Below, in pieces: positions 5,732 to 12,583 of a stretch of 16,115 bases of DNA. Where the stretch lies: the NCBI GenBank assembly GCA_034437275.1, contig DAOTUD010000058.1, positions 1 to 16,115 on the forward strand, written 5' to 3'. Position 1 is the stretch's first letter; each line of letters opens with the position of its first letter. Made by a program: the position numbers and the translations under genes. Source of the stretch: TC-15 sp034437275. GTDB taxonomy: Bacteria > Chloroflexota > Anaerolineae > Aggregatilineales > Aggregatilineaceae. Under the pieces are notes generated by a model. The model saw only the letters and a list, made by a program, of their open reading frames with translations, did no database searches and was not told where the DNA came from.

Positions 5732-7240
5732 ATGACAGACAACGCAACACACACGACCAACGCAACCCCGCCGCCCCTGGAACCCTTGATCTACGATCTG
5801 GGTGCGCCGGGCCGCAAAGGGATCAACCTGCCCGACAGCGACGTCCCCGAAGCCGGCCTGCCCGCTCACCTGCTGCGCGATGACCTGGACCTGCCCGAAG
5901 TCAGCGAGATGGACGTGGTGCGCCACTTCCTGCGGCTCAGCCAGTTCAACTACGCCATCGACAAGGGCTTCTACCCGCTGGGGTCGTGCACCATGAAGTA
6001 CAACCCCAAGCTCAACGAGGACATGGCGCGGCTGCCGGGCTTTGCCCTGGCGCATCCGTTCCAGGACCCCTCGACCGTGCAGGGCGCGCTCAAGGTGTTC
6101 TACGAGCTGCAGCAGTGGTTGGCCGCGATCAGCGGTATGCAGGGCGTCAGCTTGCAGCCCGCCGCCGGCGCACATGGCGAATTCGCCGGCATCCTGATGA
6201 TCCGCGCCTACCACATCGCCAACGGCGAGCCGCACCGCACCAAGATCATCGTGCCGGACAGCGCGCACGGCACCAACCCCGCCACGACCGCGATGGCCGG
6301 GCTGGAGGTGGTCGAGGTCCCGTCCGACGAGAACGGCGACGTGGACCTGGACAAGCTGCGCGCGGTGTGCGGCGAGGATATGGCGGGCATGATGATCACC
6401 GTGCCTAACACGCTCGGCGTGTTCGAGGGGCACATCAAGGAGATCGTCGCGATCATTCACGGCTGCGGCGGCCTGATGTACATGGACGGCGCGAACATGA
6501 ACGCCATGCTCGGCGTCGCCAAACCCGGCGAGCTGGGCTTCGACGTGATGCACTACAACCTGCACAAGACCTTCAGCACGCCGCACGGTGGCGGCGGGCC
6601 AGGCAGCGGGCCGGTGGCAGTCAACGCCAAGCTGCTGCCGTTCCTGCCGGGGCCGGTTGTCGGGATCGTTGAGGAAGGCGACGACGAGCAGCCGCCGCTG
6701 TACGGGTTCACCATGCCGGAGCAGAGCATCGGGCGGCTGAAGGCGTTTCACGGCAACTTCGGGATGCTGGTCCGCGCTGCCGCGTACATCATGATTCACG
6801 GCCCCGACGGGCTGCGCGACGTGACCAACCACGCCGTGCTCAACGCGAACTACATCCGCGCGCGACTCAAGGACACCTACCCGATGCCGTTCGACCGCGT
6901 CTGCGGCCACGAGTTCGTGTGCGAAGGGCACTTCAAGGACGTGGAGGGCGTGCACGCGCTGGACATCTCCAAGCGGCTGATGGACTACGGCTTCCACCCG
7001 CCGACCAACTACTTCCCGCTGATCGTGCCGGAGGCGCTGCTGATCGAGCCGACCGAAACCGAGAGCAAGGAAGCCTGCGACGCCTTCGCCGACGCGATGC
7101 TGGCCATCGCCAGGGACGCGCACAAGGACCCGGCCCTGCTGCACGACGCGCCGCACGAGACGCCGGTCGGGCGCGTGGACGAGGTGCGCGCCGCCAAGCA
7201 GTTGGTGCTGTGCTGCCGTCCGCCCGACGCCGCGAAGTAG
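5732..7240 (+). CDS. gcvPB: Glycine dehydrogenase (decarboxylating) subunit 2
   Basis: The PLP-carrying subunit of split P-protein, 502 aa from this start. The PLP-binding lysine is K279 in YNLHKTFSTPHGGGGPG. Other typical motifs are LGSCTMKYNPK, LQPAAGAHGEFAG, DSAHGTNPAT and YMDGANMNAMLG. I start at the ATG at 5732 because AGAGG lies about 9 nt upstream; the ATG at 5723 in the same frame directly abuts that SD and would be poorly placed. With gcvPA and gcvH it forms the decarboxylating part of the glycine cleavage system. gcvT does not follow; the next gene is unrelated. Confidence 0.96.
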   Translation: MTDNATHTTNATPPPLEPLIYDLGAPGRKGINLPDSDVPEAGLPAHLLRDDLDLPEVSEMDVVRHFLRLSQFNYAIDKGFYPLGSCTMKYNPKLNEDMARLPGFALAHPFQDPSTVQGALKVFYELQQWLAAISGMQGVSLQPAAGAHGEFAGILMIRAYHIANGEPHRTKIIVPDSAHGTNPATTAMAGLEVVEVPSDENGDVDLDKLRAVCGEDMAGMMITVPNTLGVFEGHIKEIVAIIHGCGGLMYMDGANMNAMLGVAKPGELGFDVMHYNLHKTFSTPHGGGGPGSGPVAVNAKLLPFLPGPVVGIVEEGDDEQPPLYGFTMPEQSIGRLKAFHGNFGMLVRAAAYIMIHGPDGLRDVTNHAVLNANYIRARLKDTYPMPFDRVCGHEFVCEGHFKDVEGVHALDISKRLMDYGFHPPTNYFPLIVPEALLIEPTETESKEACDAFADAMLAIARDAHKDPALLHDAPHETPVGRVDEVRAAKQLVLCCRPPDAAK

Positions 7241-7258
7241 CTGTAAGGGCAAATGCGC

Positions 7259-7409
7259 GGGGCGCTGCCCCGCACCCCGGCAGGATGCTGAGCGCCCTGC
7301 ACCCACCTGGCTGTGCTGGCGGTGATACGCCAGGCAGGAATGATTGCCAATGGTGGGCAATCCCCGGCCTGATGGCGCGCGCCGCGCGCCATCAGGGGCC
7401 ATCGGCCCC
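7259..7409. repeat. Palindrome-rich spacer after gcvPB
   Basis: The 288 nt between gcvPB and the next start hold several back-to-back palindromes: GGGGC/GCCCC at 7259-7272, ATTGCC/GGCAAT (7343-7348 and 7356-7361), a near-perfect 13-bp stem with a 3-nt loop at 7368-7396 (CCTGATGGCGCGC pairing), and GGGGCC/GGCCCC at 7395-7409. No stem has a T tract. I see no gene here. The arrangement looks like REP-type repetitive extragenic DNA and may serve as the operon's 3' end. Confidence 0.55.
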
Positions 7410-7470
7410 GTGCGGGAGTGTGAGGGCCGCGCCCCATCAAAATCTATCTCCCATCCTCACCTCATACCAC

Positions 7471-7499
7471 TTGCATGATCGCACCCACTTTGGCATACT
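7471..7499 (+). promoter_or_regulatory. Candidate promoter of the hemolysin III-family gene
   Basis: TTGCAT (7471-7476) and CATACT (7494-7499) are 17 bp apart. A second possible -10, TATAGT (7505-7510), lies just downstream. Both fall in the only AT-richer stretch of the spacer. Confidence 0.4.
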
Positions 7500-7528
7500 C
7501 AAGCTATAGTGTAAAGGTAGGGGCTGTT

Positions 7529-8164
7529 ATGCATCGTTTTCGAGAACCGTTGAGTGGATTCAGTCACCTGGCGGGGGCCGTGCTGGCCGCTGTCGGGTTG
7601 GTGGTGCTGGTCGCCATGACGTACCATGACGGGGCCAGGCTGACCACCATGATCATCTATGGCAGCAGTCTTGTTCTGCTGTATTCAGCCAGCGCGACGC
7701 TGCACCTCACGCGCGCCCCGCAGCCGGTGATCCTGTGGCTCAAACGCTTCGACCACGCGGCGATCTACGTGCTGATCGCCGGGACGTACACGCCGTTCTG
7801 CTACAACCTGCTGTCCGGCGGCTGGCGCTGGGGGCTGCTGGGCACGGTCTGGGCGCTGGCGGTGGTGGCGATGTTCTTCAAGCTGGCGTTCCACAAGCGC
7901 AGCGGCAAGCTGAGCACGCTGCTGTATGTCGGGCTGGGCTGGCTGGGCGTGCTGGCTACGCCGCAGATCATCCACGTGCTGCCGCCGGGTGGGATCGCGC
8001 TGCTGCTCAGCGGCGGGATCGTCTACAGCGTGGGCGCAATCGTCTACAGCCTGGACGACCCGGCCAACCGCCCGCGCTATGTCAATTTTCATGATATCTG
8101 GCATTTCTTCGTGTTGGGTGGCAGCGGGCTGCACTTTGCCGCGATCCTGGTCTACACTACCTGA
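7529..8164 (+). CDS. Hemolysin III / PAQR-type seven-helix membrane protein
   Basis: A 211-aa integral membrane protein with seven hydrophobic helices. Family signatures are visible: EPLSGFSHLAGAVLA at the start, SASATLHL (S53, H59) in helix 2, RFDHAAIYVLIAGTYTPF (D75, H76) and the C-terminal HDIWHFFVLGGSGLHF with H188, H192 and H202. The helix-2 His and C-terminal His residues are the metal ligands seen in adiponectin-receptor relatives, which suggests a membrane hydrolase or signalling role; the name hemolysin is historical. I choose the ATG at 7529 (AGGGG 5 nt upstream) over an in-frame ATG at 7475 without SD. It ends at a bidirectional terminator shared with the convergent gene. Confidence 0.9.
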   Translation: MHRFREPLSGFSHLAGAVLAAVGLVVLVAMTYHDGARLTTMIIYGSSLVLLYSASATLHLTRAPQPVILWLKRFDHAAIYVLIAGTYTPFCYNLLSGGWRWGLLGTVWALAVVAMFFKLAFHKRSGKLSTLLYVGLGWLGVLATPQIIHVLPPGGIALLLSGGIVYSVGAIVYSLDDPANRPRYVNFHDIWHFFVLGGSGLHFAAILVYTT

Positions 8165-8191
8165 GCGCGTGGATCGTGCGTACGGGGAACG

Positions 8192-8225
8192 AAAACAGCG
8201 GGCACCGCGCGGCCCCCGCTGTTTT
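8192..8225. terminator. Bidirectional terminator between convergent genes
   Basis: AAAACAGCGGG (8192-8202) pairs perfectly with CCCGCTGTTTT (8215-8225) around a 12-nt loop, giving a U tract on either strand. It lies 27 nt after the hemolysin III-family stop and 23 nt after the stop of the minus-strand gene. Confidence 0.85.
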
Positions 8226-8248
8226 GTGTGTAACCTACCGGCGTGCGA

Positions 8249-8683
8249 TCACTGGATGTATAGATCGACGACGCCGGTGCCGCTGCCGGTGTTGTTGGAA
8301 ACCGTGACGCCCAGCGCATAATGCCCCATCAGCCACTTGCAGTTAGGGTTGCTGGTGATCGGCACGATGTCCATACGATACAGGCCGCTGGCGACCTCTG
8401 CCGCCCCGACCATCTGCACCGTGCAACCGCCCGGCGCGACGTAGACGGTCGACACCTGGAAGTTGGTCGCGTTCAGGCCGTACACCGGCCCATACGGATC
8501 GTTGACCGCGATCAACAGGCTGGCGGGGTCGGTGCTGCCGTTGCGGGCGGTGCGCTGGTTGGCGACGATATCCACGGCCAGGCGGTTGCCGCCGCCGGCC
8601 TGGCTTTCCGGTGTGGCGATCAATGCGACCGCGATCACGACCAATGCCAACACGCCGATACCTAATATTACTTTCTTGACCAT
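8249..8683 (-). CDS. Small exported or membrane-anchored protein of unknown function
   Basis: A 144-aa protein with a single N-terminal hydrophobic segment (about residues 3-23, MVKKVILGIGVLALVVIAVA) that can serve as signal peptide or anchor; a cut after ESQA is plausible. The rest reads as a compact beta-rich domain (LLIAVNDPYGPVYGLNATNF, VSTVYVAP, YALGVTVSNN) with two cysteines (CTVQM and CKWLM) that could form a disulfide. I do not recognise a family. The start is the ATG at 8683 because AGGAGG lies 6 nt upstream; the ATG at 8698 overlaps that SD and is rejected. Divergent from the kinase fusion gene, with separate promoters. Confidence 0.75.
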   Translation of the reverse strand: MVKKVILGIGVLALVVIAVALIATPESQAGGGNRLAVDIVANQRTARNGSTDPASLLIAVNDPYGPVYGLNATNFQVSTVYVAPGGCTVQMVGAAEVASGLYRMDIVPITSNPNCKWLMGHYALGVTVSNNTGSGTGVVDLYIQ

Positions 8684-8720
8684 GCTGAACCTCCTCATAT
8701 TGTGCCCCCCATGTGCGATA

Positions 8721-8748
8721 TTAATATTTAATCACATAACTGCATGAA
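8721..8748 (-). promoter_or_regulatory. Candidate promoter of the small exported protein
   Basis: On the minus strand, TTCATG (8748-8743) and TATTAA (8726-8721) are 16 bp apart in an AT-rich patch. The start codon lies about 37 nt downstream. Confidence 0.45.
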
Positions 8749-8794
8749 CGCGCGAATCGGGGGGCGCGTGATGTGCCCCGTGTGCCGCGCGCAG

Positions 8795-8823
8795 TTGGAC
8801 ACCCGGCCCAGATCAAGTACAAT
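8795..8823 (+). promoter_or_regulatory. Promoter of the kinase-nucleotidylyltransferase fusion
   Basis: TTGGAC (8795-8800) and TACAAT (8818-8823, 5 of 6) are separated by 17 bp. The predicted transcript starts about 40 nt before the GTG start and includes its AAGGAG SD. Confidence 0.6.
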
Positions 8824-8869
8824 TGCCGCCTGATATCGAACAGACTGAAGATGGCAAGGAGCAGTTTCG

Positions 8870-10792
8870 GTGAAGATTTTTGTACCAGGACGCATCTGCC
8901 TGTTGGGCGAGCATTCCGACTGGGCCGGGGGCTACCGGCGCATCAACCCGGAGATCGAAAAGGGCTACGCGCTGATCACCGGCACAAACCAGGGCATCTA
9001 CGCTGACATTGAGCCGCACCCGACGTCGCTGGTGCTGACGTCCGTCACGCCCGACGGGGAACAACGCGGCCCGCATGAAATCCCGATGGAGCCGGAGGCC
9101 CTGCTGGCCGAGGCGCAAAGCGGCAGCTTCTGGAGCTACATCGCCGGGGTGGCCTACCAGGTGTTGACGCATTATCACGTGCGCGGGCTGGCGATCAACA
9201 ATTACAAGACCGACCTCCCGGTCAAGAAGGGGCTGTCGTCCAGCGCCGCGATCAGCGTGCTCACCGCGCGGGCCTTCAACCGCGTTTACGACCTGAAGAT
9301 GACCATCCGCGGCGAGATGGAGATGGCCTACCAGGGCGAGATCACCACCCCGTCGCGCTGCGGGCGCATGGACCAGGGCTGCGCGTTCGGCAACCGCCCG
9401 GTGCTGATGACCTTCGACGGCGAGCGCCTGGACACCACCGAACTGCGCGTCAGCGAGGACCTGCACTTTGTGCTCGTCGATCTGCAGGCGGAAAAAGACA
9501 CGCGCGAAATCCTGGCGCGGCTCAACCGCTGCTATCCCATCGCCGACAACGAGGTCGAAGCCGGGGTGCAGAAGCTGCTCGGCCCGATCAACAAGCGCAT
9601 CATCCACCAGGCGATTGAGGCGCTGCAAGCCTCAGACGCCGAACGGCTCGGCGCGCTGATGCGCGAGGCGCAGGATTTCTTCGACCACTACGCGACTCCG
9701 GCCTGCCCGGAAGAACTCACCGCGCCGGCGCTGCACAAGGTGCTGAACTACGACCCCTTGCAACCGCACATCTGGGGCGGGAAGGGCGTCGGCTCGCAGG
9801 GCGACGGCACCGCGCAGTTCATCTGCCGCAGCCAGGCCGACCAGCAGGCCGTGATCGAAATCCTGGAGCGTGACCTCGAACTGCCCGCGCTGGAGCTGAC
9901 GATCAGCAGCGGGCCGAAGGTGCGTAAGGCCGTGATCCCGGCGGCGGGGTTCGGCACGCGCCTGTTCCCGGCGTCCAAAGCCACCAAAAAGGAACTGTTC
10001 CCCATCGTGGACCGTGACGGCATCGCCAAGCCCGCGATTTTGCTGATCGTCGAGGAGGCGCTCAACGCCGGGCTGGACGAGGTGATCATCGTCGTGCAGG
10101 AGGAAGACCTGCCGGACTTCGAGCGTTTCTTCAACGTGCAGGTCTCCATCGAGAACTACAACAAGCTGCCGCGCCATTTCCAGGACTACGCGCGGCACTT
10201 GCTCGACATCGGGCAGCAGGTACGCTTCGTGGTCCAGGCAAACCAGGAAGGGCTGGGCCATGCCGTCTATGCGGCGCGCGAGTTTGTCGGCGACGAGCCG
10301 TTCCTGCTCATGCTCGGCGACCACATCTACCGCTCCGAGAGCGAGAAGTCGTGCGCGCAGCAGTTGATCGACGCCTTCAACCAGCACGGCCTCAGCGCCT
10401 TGGGGCTGCGCCGCACGCCGGAGGACCAGATCGCCAACTTTGGCACCGCGACCGGCATCTGGATGGACGACAGCGGGCTGCTCAACATCACCGAGTTTGC
10501 CGAGAAGCCCACCACCGACTACGCTCGCATGAACCTGCAAACGCCCGGCCTGCCGGAAGGCGAGTATCTGACTGTGTTCGGCCAGTACATCATCAAGCCG
10601 CAGTTGTTCAGCTACCTGGAGGAGCACATCGACCACAACGTCCGCGAGCGCGGCGAATTCCAGTTGACCTCGGCCCTGGACCGGCTGCGCAAGGAGGACG
10701 GCTTCCTGGGCGTGCTGGTCGATGGGCGGCGCTACGATATTGGCCAGCCGGAGTACTACCTGGACACGCTGCGCACCTTCCGCGCGGGGTAG
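8870..10792 (+). CDS. Fused GHMP sugar kinase / UTP-sugar-1-phosphate uridylyltransferase-like enzyme
   Basis: A 640-aa two-domain enzyme. Residues 1 to about 347 are a GHMP kinase of the galactokinase type: PGRICLLGEHSDW (6-18), LPVKKGLSSSAAISV (116-130, ATP loop), CGRMDQ with D168 as likely catalytic base, and GVGSQGDGTAQF (306-317). Residues 351-640 are a GalU-like nucleotidylyltransferase: RKAVIPAAGFGTRLFPASKA (352-371), KKELFPIVD (373-381), GLGHAVYAA, LLMLGDHIY, ITEFAEKP. Together they should convert a free sugar to its 1-phosphate and then to a UDP-sugar (or related NDP-sugar). The sugar is not known: the usual galactokinase segment after the Asp is replaced by GGYRRINPEIEKGYALI. It starts at GTG with AAGGAG 8 nt upstream. 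The frame is continuous through the junction. Confidence 0.88.
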   Translation: MKIFVPGRICLLGEHSDWAGGYRRINPEIEKGYALITGTNQGIYADIEPHPTSLVLTSVTPDGEQRGPHEIPMEPEALLAEAQSGSFWSYIAGVAYQVLTHYHVRGLAINNYKTDLPVKKGLSSSAAISVLTARAFNRVYDLKMTIRGEMEMAYQGEITTPSRCGRMDQGCAFGNRPVLMTFDGERLDTTELRVSEDLHFVLVDLQAEKDTREILARLNRCYPIADNEVEAGVQKLLGPINKRIIHQAIEALQASDAERLGALMREAQDFFDHYATPACPEELTAPALHKVLNYDPLQPHIWGGKGVGSQGDGTAQFICRSQADQQAVIEILERDLELPALELTISSGPKVRKAVIPAAGFGTRLFPASKATKKELFPIVDRDGIAKPAILLIVEEALNAGLDEVIIVVQEEDLPDFERFFNVQVSIENYNKLPRHFQDYARHLLDIGQQVRFVVQANQEGLGHAVYAAREFVGDEPFLLMLGDHIYRSESEKSCAQQLIDAFNQHGLSALGLRRTPEDQIANFGTATGIWMDDSGLLNITEFAEKPTTDYARMNLQTPGLPEGEYLTVFGQYIIKPQLFSYLEEHIDHNVRERGEFQLTSALDRLRKEDGFLGVLVDGRRYDIGQPEYYLDTLRTFRAG

Positions 10793-10930
10793 GGCGCGGG
10801 GCGGAGGGATTCTAACGCTTTTTTTATGAGGCGCTTGTGTGAATCTTACGCAGCAACCCTATATGTTGATAGTGAAAGTGGTCGGTACGATGTCATTCAC
10901 TTCCGAACGATCAGAAAGGAGTGAGTTACA

Positions 10931-11056
10931 ATGTTGACGATCATTGAACGGCTGGTTGAGACGCTGTACTACGAAATGCTGGTGCGGCACGAACTGCACT
11001 TCATGCTGAACCGCGTGACGGACTGGGCCGACAAGATCATCGGACACATTTCGTAG
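10931..11056 (+). CDS. 41-aa small protein of unknown function
   Basis: The frame reads MLTIIERLVETLYYEMLVRH and ends ...WADKIIGHIS at TAG. It has a strong SD (AAAGGAGTGAG, the GGAG about 10 nt before ATG) and an intrinsic terminator at 11088-11121, so it looks like a complete monocistronic gene. The sequence suggests one or two amphipathic helices with His (H20, H23) and acidic residues and no membrane span. I recognise no family. An inverted repeat AGTGAA (10871-10876) / TTCACT (10896-10901) lies upstream and might be an operator. The 138-nt spacer from the fusion gene also has a T7 run near 10820 without a clear hairpin. Confidence 0.6.
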   Translation: MLTIIERLVETLYYEMLVRHELHFMLNRVTDWADKIIGHIS

Positions 11057-11087
11057 CACCTTGCGTAGAAAAACCTTTTACTCTCCT

Positions 11088-11121
11088 GGGGCGCGGCTGT
11101 GTTGAGGCCGCGTCCCTTTTT
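11088..11121 (+). terminator. Intrinsic terminator of the 41-aa gene
   Basis: GGGGCGCGGC (11088-11097) pairs with GCCGCGTCCC (11107-11116) through ten pairs including one G-U, followed by five T (11117-11121). Confidence 0.88.
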
Positions 11122-11159
11122 GCTGCTGGGCCGGCGGGGTATGTTCCTGGCTCTTCACA

Positions 11160-11189
11160 TTGACGCGCTGCCGTTGCCGGTGTTTTAAT
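11160..11189 (+). promoter_or_regulatory. Promoter of the dodecin gene
   Basis: TTGACG (11160-11165, 5 of 6) and TTTAAT (11184-11189, 5 of 6) are 18 bp apart. The predicted start lies about 40 nt before the dodecin ATG and after the preceding terminator, so dodecin has its own transcript. Confidence 0.7.
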
Positions 11190-11236
11190 AGATACAGGAA
11201 TCGCCCAGTGGATAGTTATTTCTTGTGGAGGTCACC

Positions 11237-11452
11237 ATGAGCGACAGCGTGTATAAGGTGATTGAACTGGTTGGGACCAGCCCCGAATCGTGGGAAAAAG
11301 CAGCGGCGTCTGCGGTCGAGATGGCTGCGCAAAGCGTGCGCGATATGCGCGTGGCCGAAGTCGTTGAACTGGACATGACCATCGAGAACGGCAGCGTGCG
11401 CGCCTACCGCGCCAGGGTCAAAGTATCGTTTAAGTACGAACGCGAAGATTAG
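11237..11452 (+). CDS. Dodecin-family protein lacking the flavin-stacking Trp
   Basis: The 71-aa protein begins MSDSVYKVIELVGTSPESWE and ends in VKVSFKYERED, the beta-alpha-beta-beta fold of dodecins, which assemble as hollow dodecamers that bind flavins or related ligands. The ATG at 11237 has GGAGGT 4 nt upstream; the in-frame ATG at 11225 has no SD. In the position where flavin-binding dodecins have a Trp (the DWFEV segment of known bacterial proteins), this one has V39 in RVAEV. The only Trp is W19 near the start of the helix. Flavin may therefore bind differently or not at all. The alignment was made by eye from remembered sequences. Confidence 0.88.
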   Translation: MSDSVYKVIELVGTSPESWEKAAASAVEMAAQSVRDMRVAEVVELDMTIENGSVRAYRARVKVSFKYERED

Positions 11453-11516
11453 TTTCCGTCAAAAGCGCCACGCCGGGCGATTCCTGGCCAGCCCCGCGCG
11501 AAGTACGCAGCCGTGT

Positions 11517-11522
11517 TATACT
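11517..11522 (+). promoter_or_regulatory. -10 element giving a leaderless TSUP transcript
   Basis: TATACT ends 7 nt before the ATG at 11530, so the predicted +1 coincides with the A of the start codon. No -35 match is evident at 16-18 bp, and no SD lies before the ATG. Confidence 0.5.
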
Positions 11523-11529
11523 TCGCGGC

Positions 11530-12258
11530 ATGGATACCATCCTGATTGTGATTATCGCCGCGCTGCTGGTCGGCCTCACCAAAGGGGGGCTGGGTCCGAT
11601 GGCCGGGGCGCTGGTGACCCCGCTGCTGAGCTTCACCATGCCCGTCACCGACGCGATTGGCCTGGCGCTGATGCTGCACATGATCGGCGATTACCTGGCG
11701 GTGCCGGTCTACTGGCGGCAGTGGGACACGGCCACGCTGCGCCTGACGTGGCCCGCGGCGGTGATCGGCGTGCTGATGGGCGGCTGGCTGCTGGCCAACC
11801 TGCCGGAGGATGTGCTGCGGCGTATTCTGGGCGGGTTTGCGCTGCTGGCGGTGATCTACAAGCTGGCCAGCGACCGGCTGCAAGCCGTCAGCTACACGCC
11901 GCGCGACTGGCACGGGCGGCTGGCGGGGTGGGGCGCGGGCTTTGGCTCTGCCCTGGCGAATGTCGGCGCGCCGCCGATCACGATCTACATGCTGCTCAAG
12001 AAGACCCGCCCGGTGATCTTCGTAGCCACCACGCTGTACTTCTTCATCCCGTTGAACATGCTCAAGCTGCCGCTGTTTATCGCCGCCGATGTGATCGAGC
12101 CGCAGAACCTGCTGGACGTGATCTGGGTGCTGCCGTTGATCCCGGCGGGGGTGTGGCTGGGCCGCGCCGTGATCAAGCGCATCAGCGCGACGGTCTTCGA
12201 ATGGTTGATGATCGTGCTGCTGGCGTATGCGGGCGTGGCGCTGCTGGTCAGCACGTAG
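11530..12258 (+). CDS. TSUP-family (TauE/SafE-like) membrane permease
   Basis: A 242-aa polytopic membrane protein with about eight hydrophobic segments. It has the paired-half arrangement of TSUP transporters: a GLTKGGLGPMAGALVTPLLS loop near residue 15-34 and a second glycine-rich repeat GAGFGSALANVGAPPITIYM near 136-155. Family members export or import sulfur compounds or organic anions such as sulfite, thiosulfate or sulfoacetate; the substrate is not evident here. No SD precedes the ATG, but a TATACT box sits 7 nt before it, which suggests leaderless expression. It is separated from dodecin by 77 nt. No sulfur metabolism gene is nearby. Confidence 0.85.
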   Translation: MDTILIVIIAALLVGLTKGGLGPMAGALVTPLLSFTMPVTDAIGLALMLHMIGDYLAVPVYWRQWDTATLRLTWPAAVIGVLMGGWLLANLPEDVLRRILGGFALLAVIYKLASDRLQAVSYTPRDWHGRLAGWGAGFGSALANVGAPPITIYMLLKKTRPVIFVATTLYFFIPLNMLKLPLFIAADVIEPQNLLDVIWVLPLIPAGVWLGRAVIKRISATVFEWLMIVLLAYAGVALLVST

Positions 12259-12583
12259 CGGGGCTGACCAATGGGGGCGCGGTCATGACCGCCAGATTTT
12301 CCCATACAAACCCAAATACCTATCACAAATATCACAACAATTAACGCACAAAAAATCCCACCACGCCTGCCGGTGCATGTGCGCTGCGGCACGACGTGGT
12401 GGGAGGTGATCGCGATTCCTTATATATACATTGTACGCGCGCGTGGCGCGGCGTGGAAGGCGGCGCAGGCCAAGCGCCGGGTCAGCGTCGCGTGATAGTA
12501 GTGCGGCAGTAGGCTGGGGGCCGGATCAACGCAAAAACCGGGGCGCAGCGGCCCTGGTCGCTGGCAGCGGATTGGGCAGCCTC
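12259..12583. other. 325-nt convergent intergenic region
   Basis: Contains a perfect 14-bp palindrome (12279-12292, GCGGTCATGACCGC) 20 nt after the permease stop, then an unusually A/C-rich stretch (about 12297-12356), then a 10-bp hairpin with a minus-strand U tract (12350-12404), and TTATATATACA at about 12420-12430. The rest (12431-12583) is GC-rich, with no frame that looks coding in G/C third-position use. An SD-like GGGAGGTGATC on the plus strand (12401-12411) has no suitable start codon after it. Confidence 0.6.
12350..12404 (-). terminator. Intrinsic terminator on the minus strand
   Basis: TCCCACCACG (12356-12365) pairs perfectly with CGTGGTGGGA (12395-12404); the loop is 29 nt. On the minus strand the stem is followed by six T (complement of 12350-12355). 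It lies about 180 nt past the DUF3048 stop, so it terminates a long 3' UTR or a separate small transcript. Confidence 0.7.

Noticed and set aside
4331..7402. A 1023-codon open frame on the minus strand
   Set aside because: It lies opposite gcvPA and gcvPB, which match their families over full length. The frame stays open only because of the high-GC codon pattern, and its translation is His/Val/Arg-rich without domains.
12401..12420. Perfect SD-like GGGAGGTGATC on the plus strand as sign of a hidden gene
   Set aside because: No ATG, GTG or TTG occurs at a usable distance with a coding-like frame; the bases are part of the minus-strand terminator hairpin and its flank.
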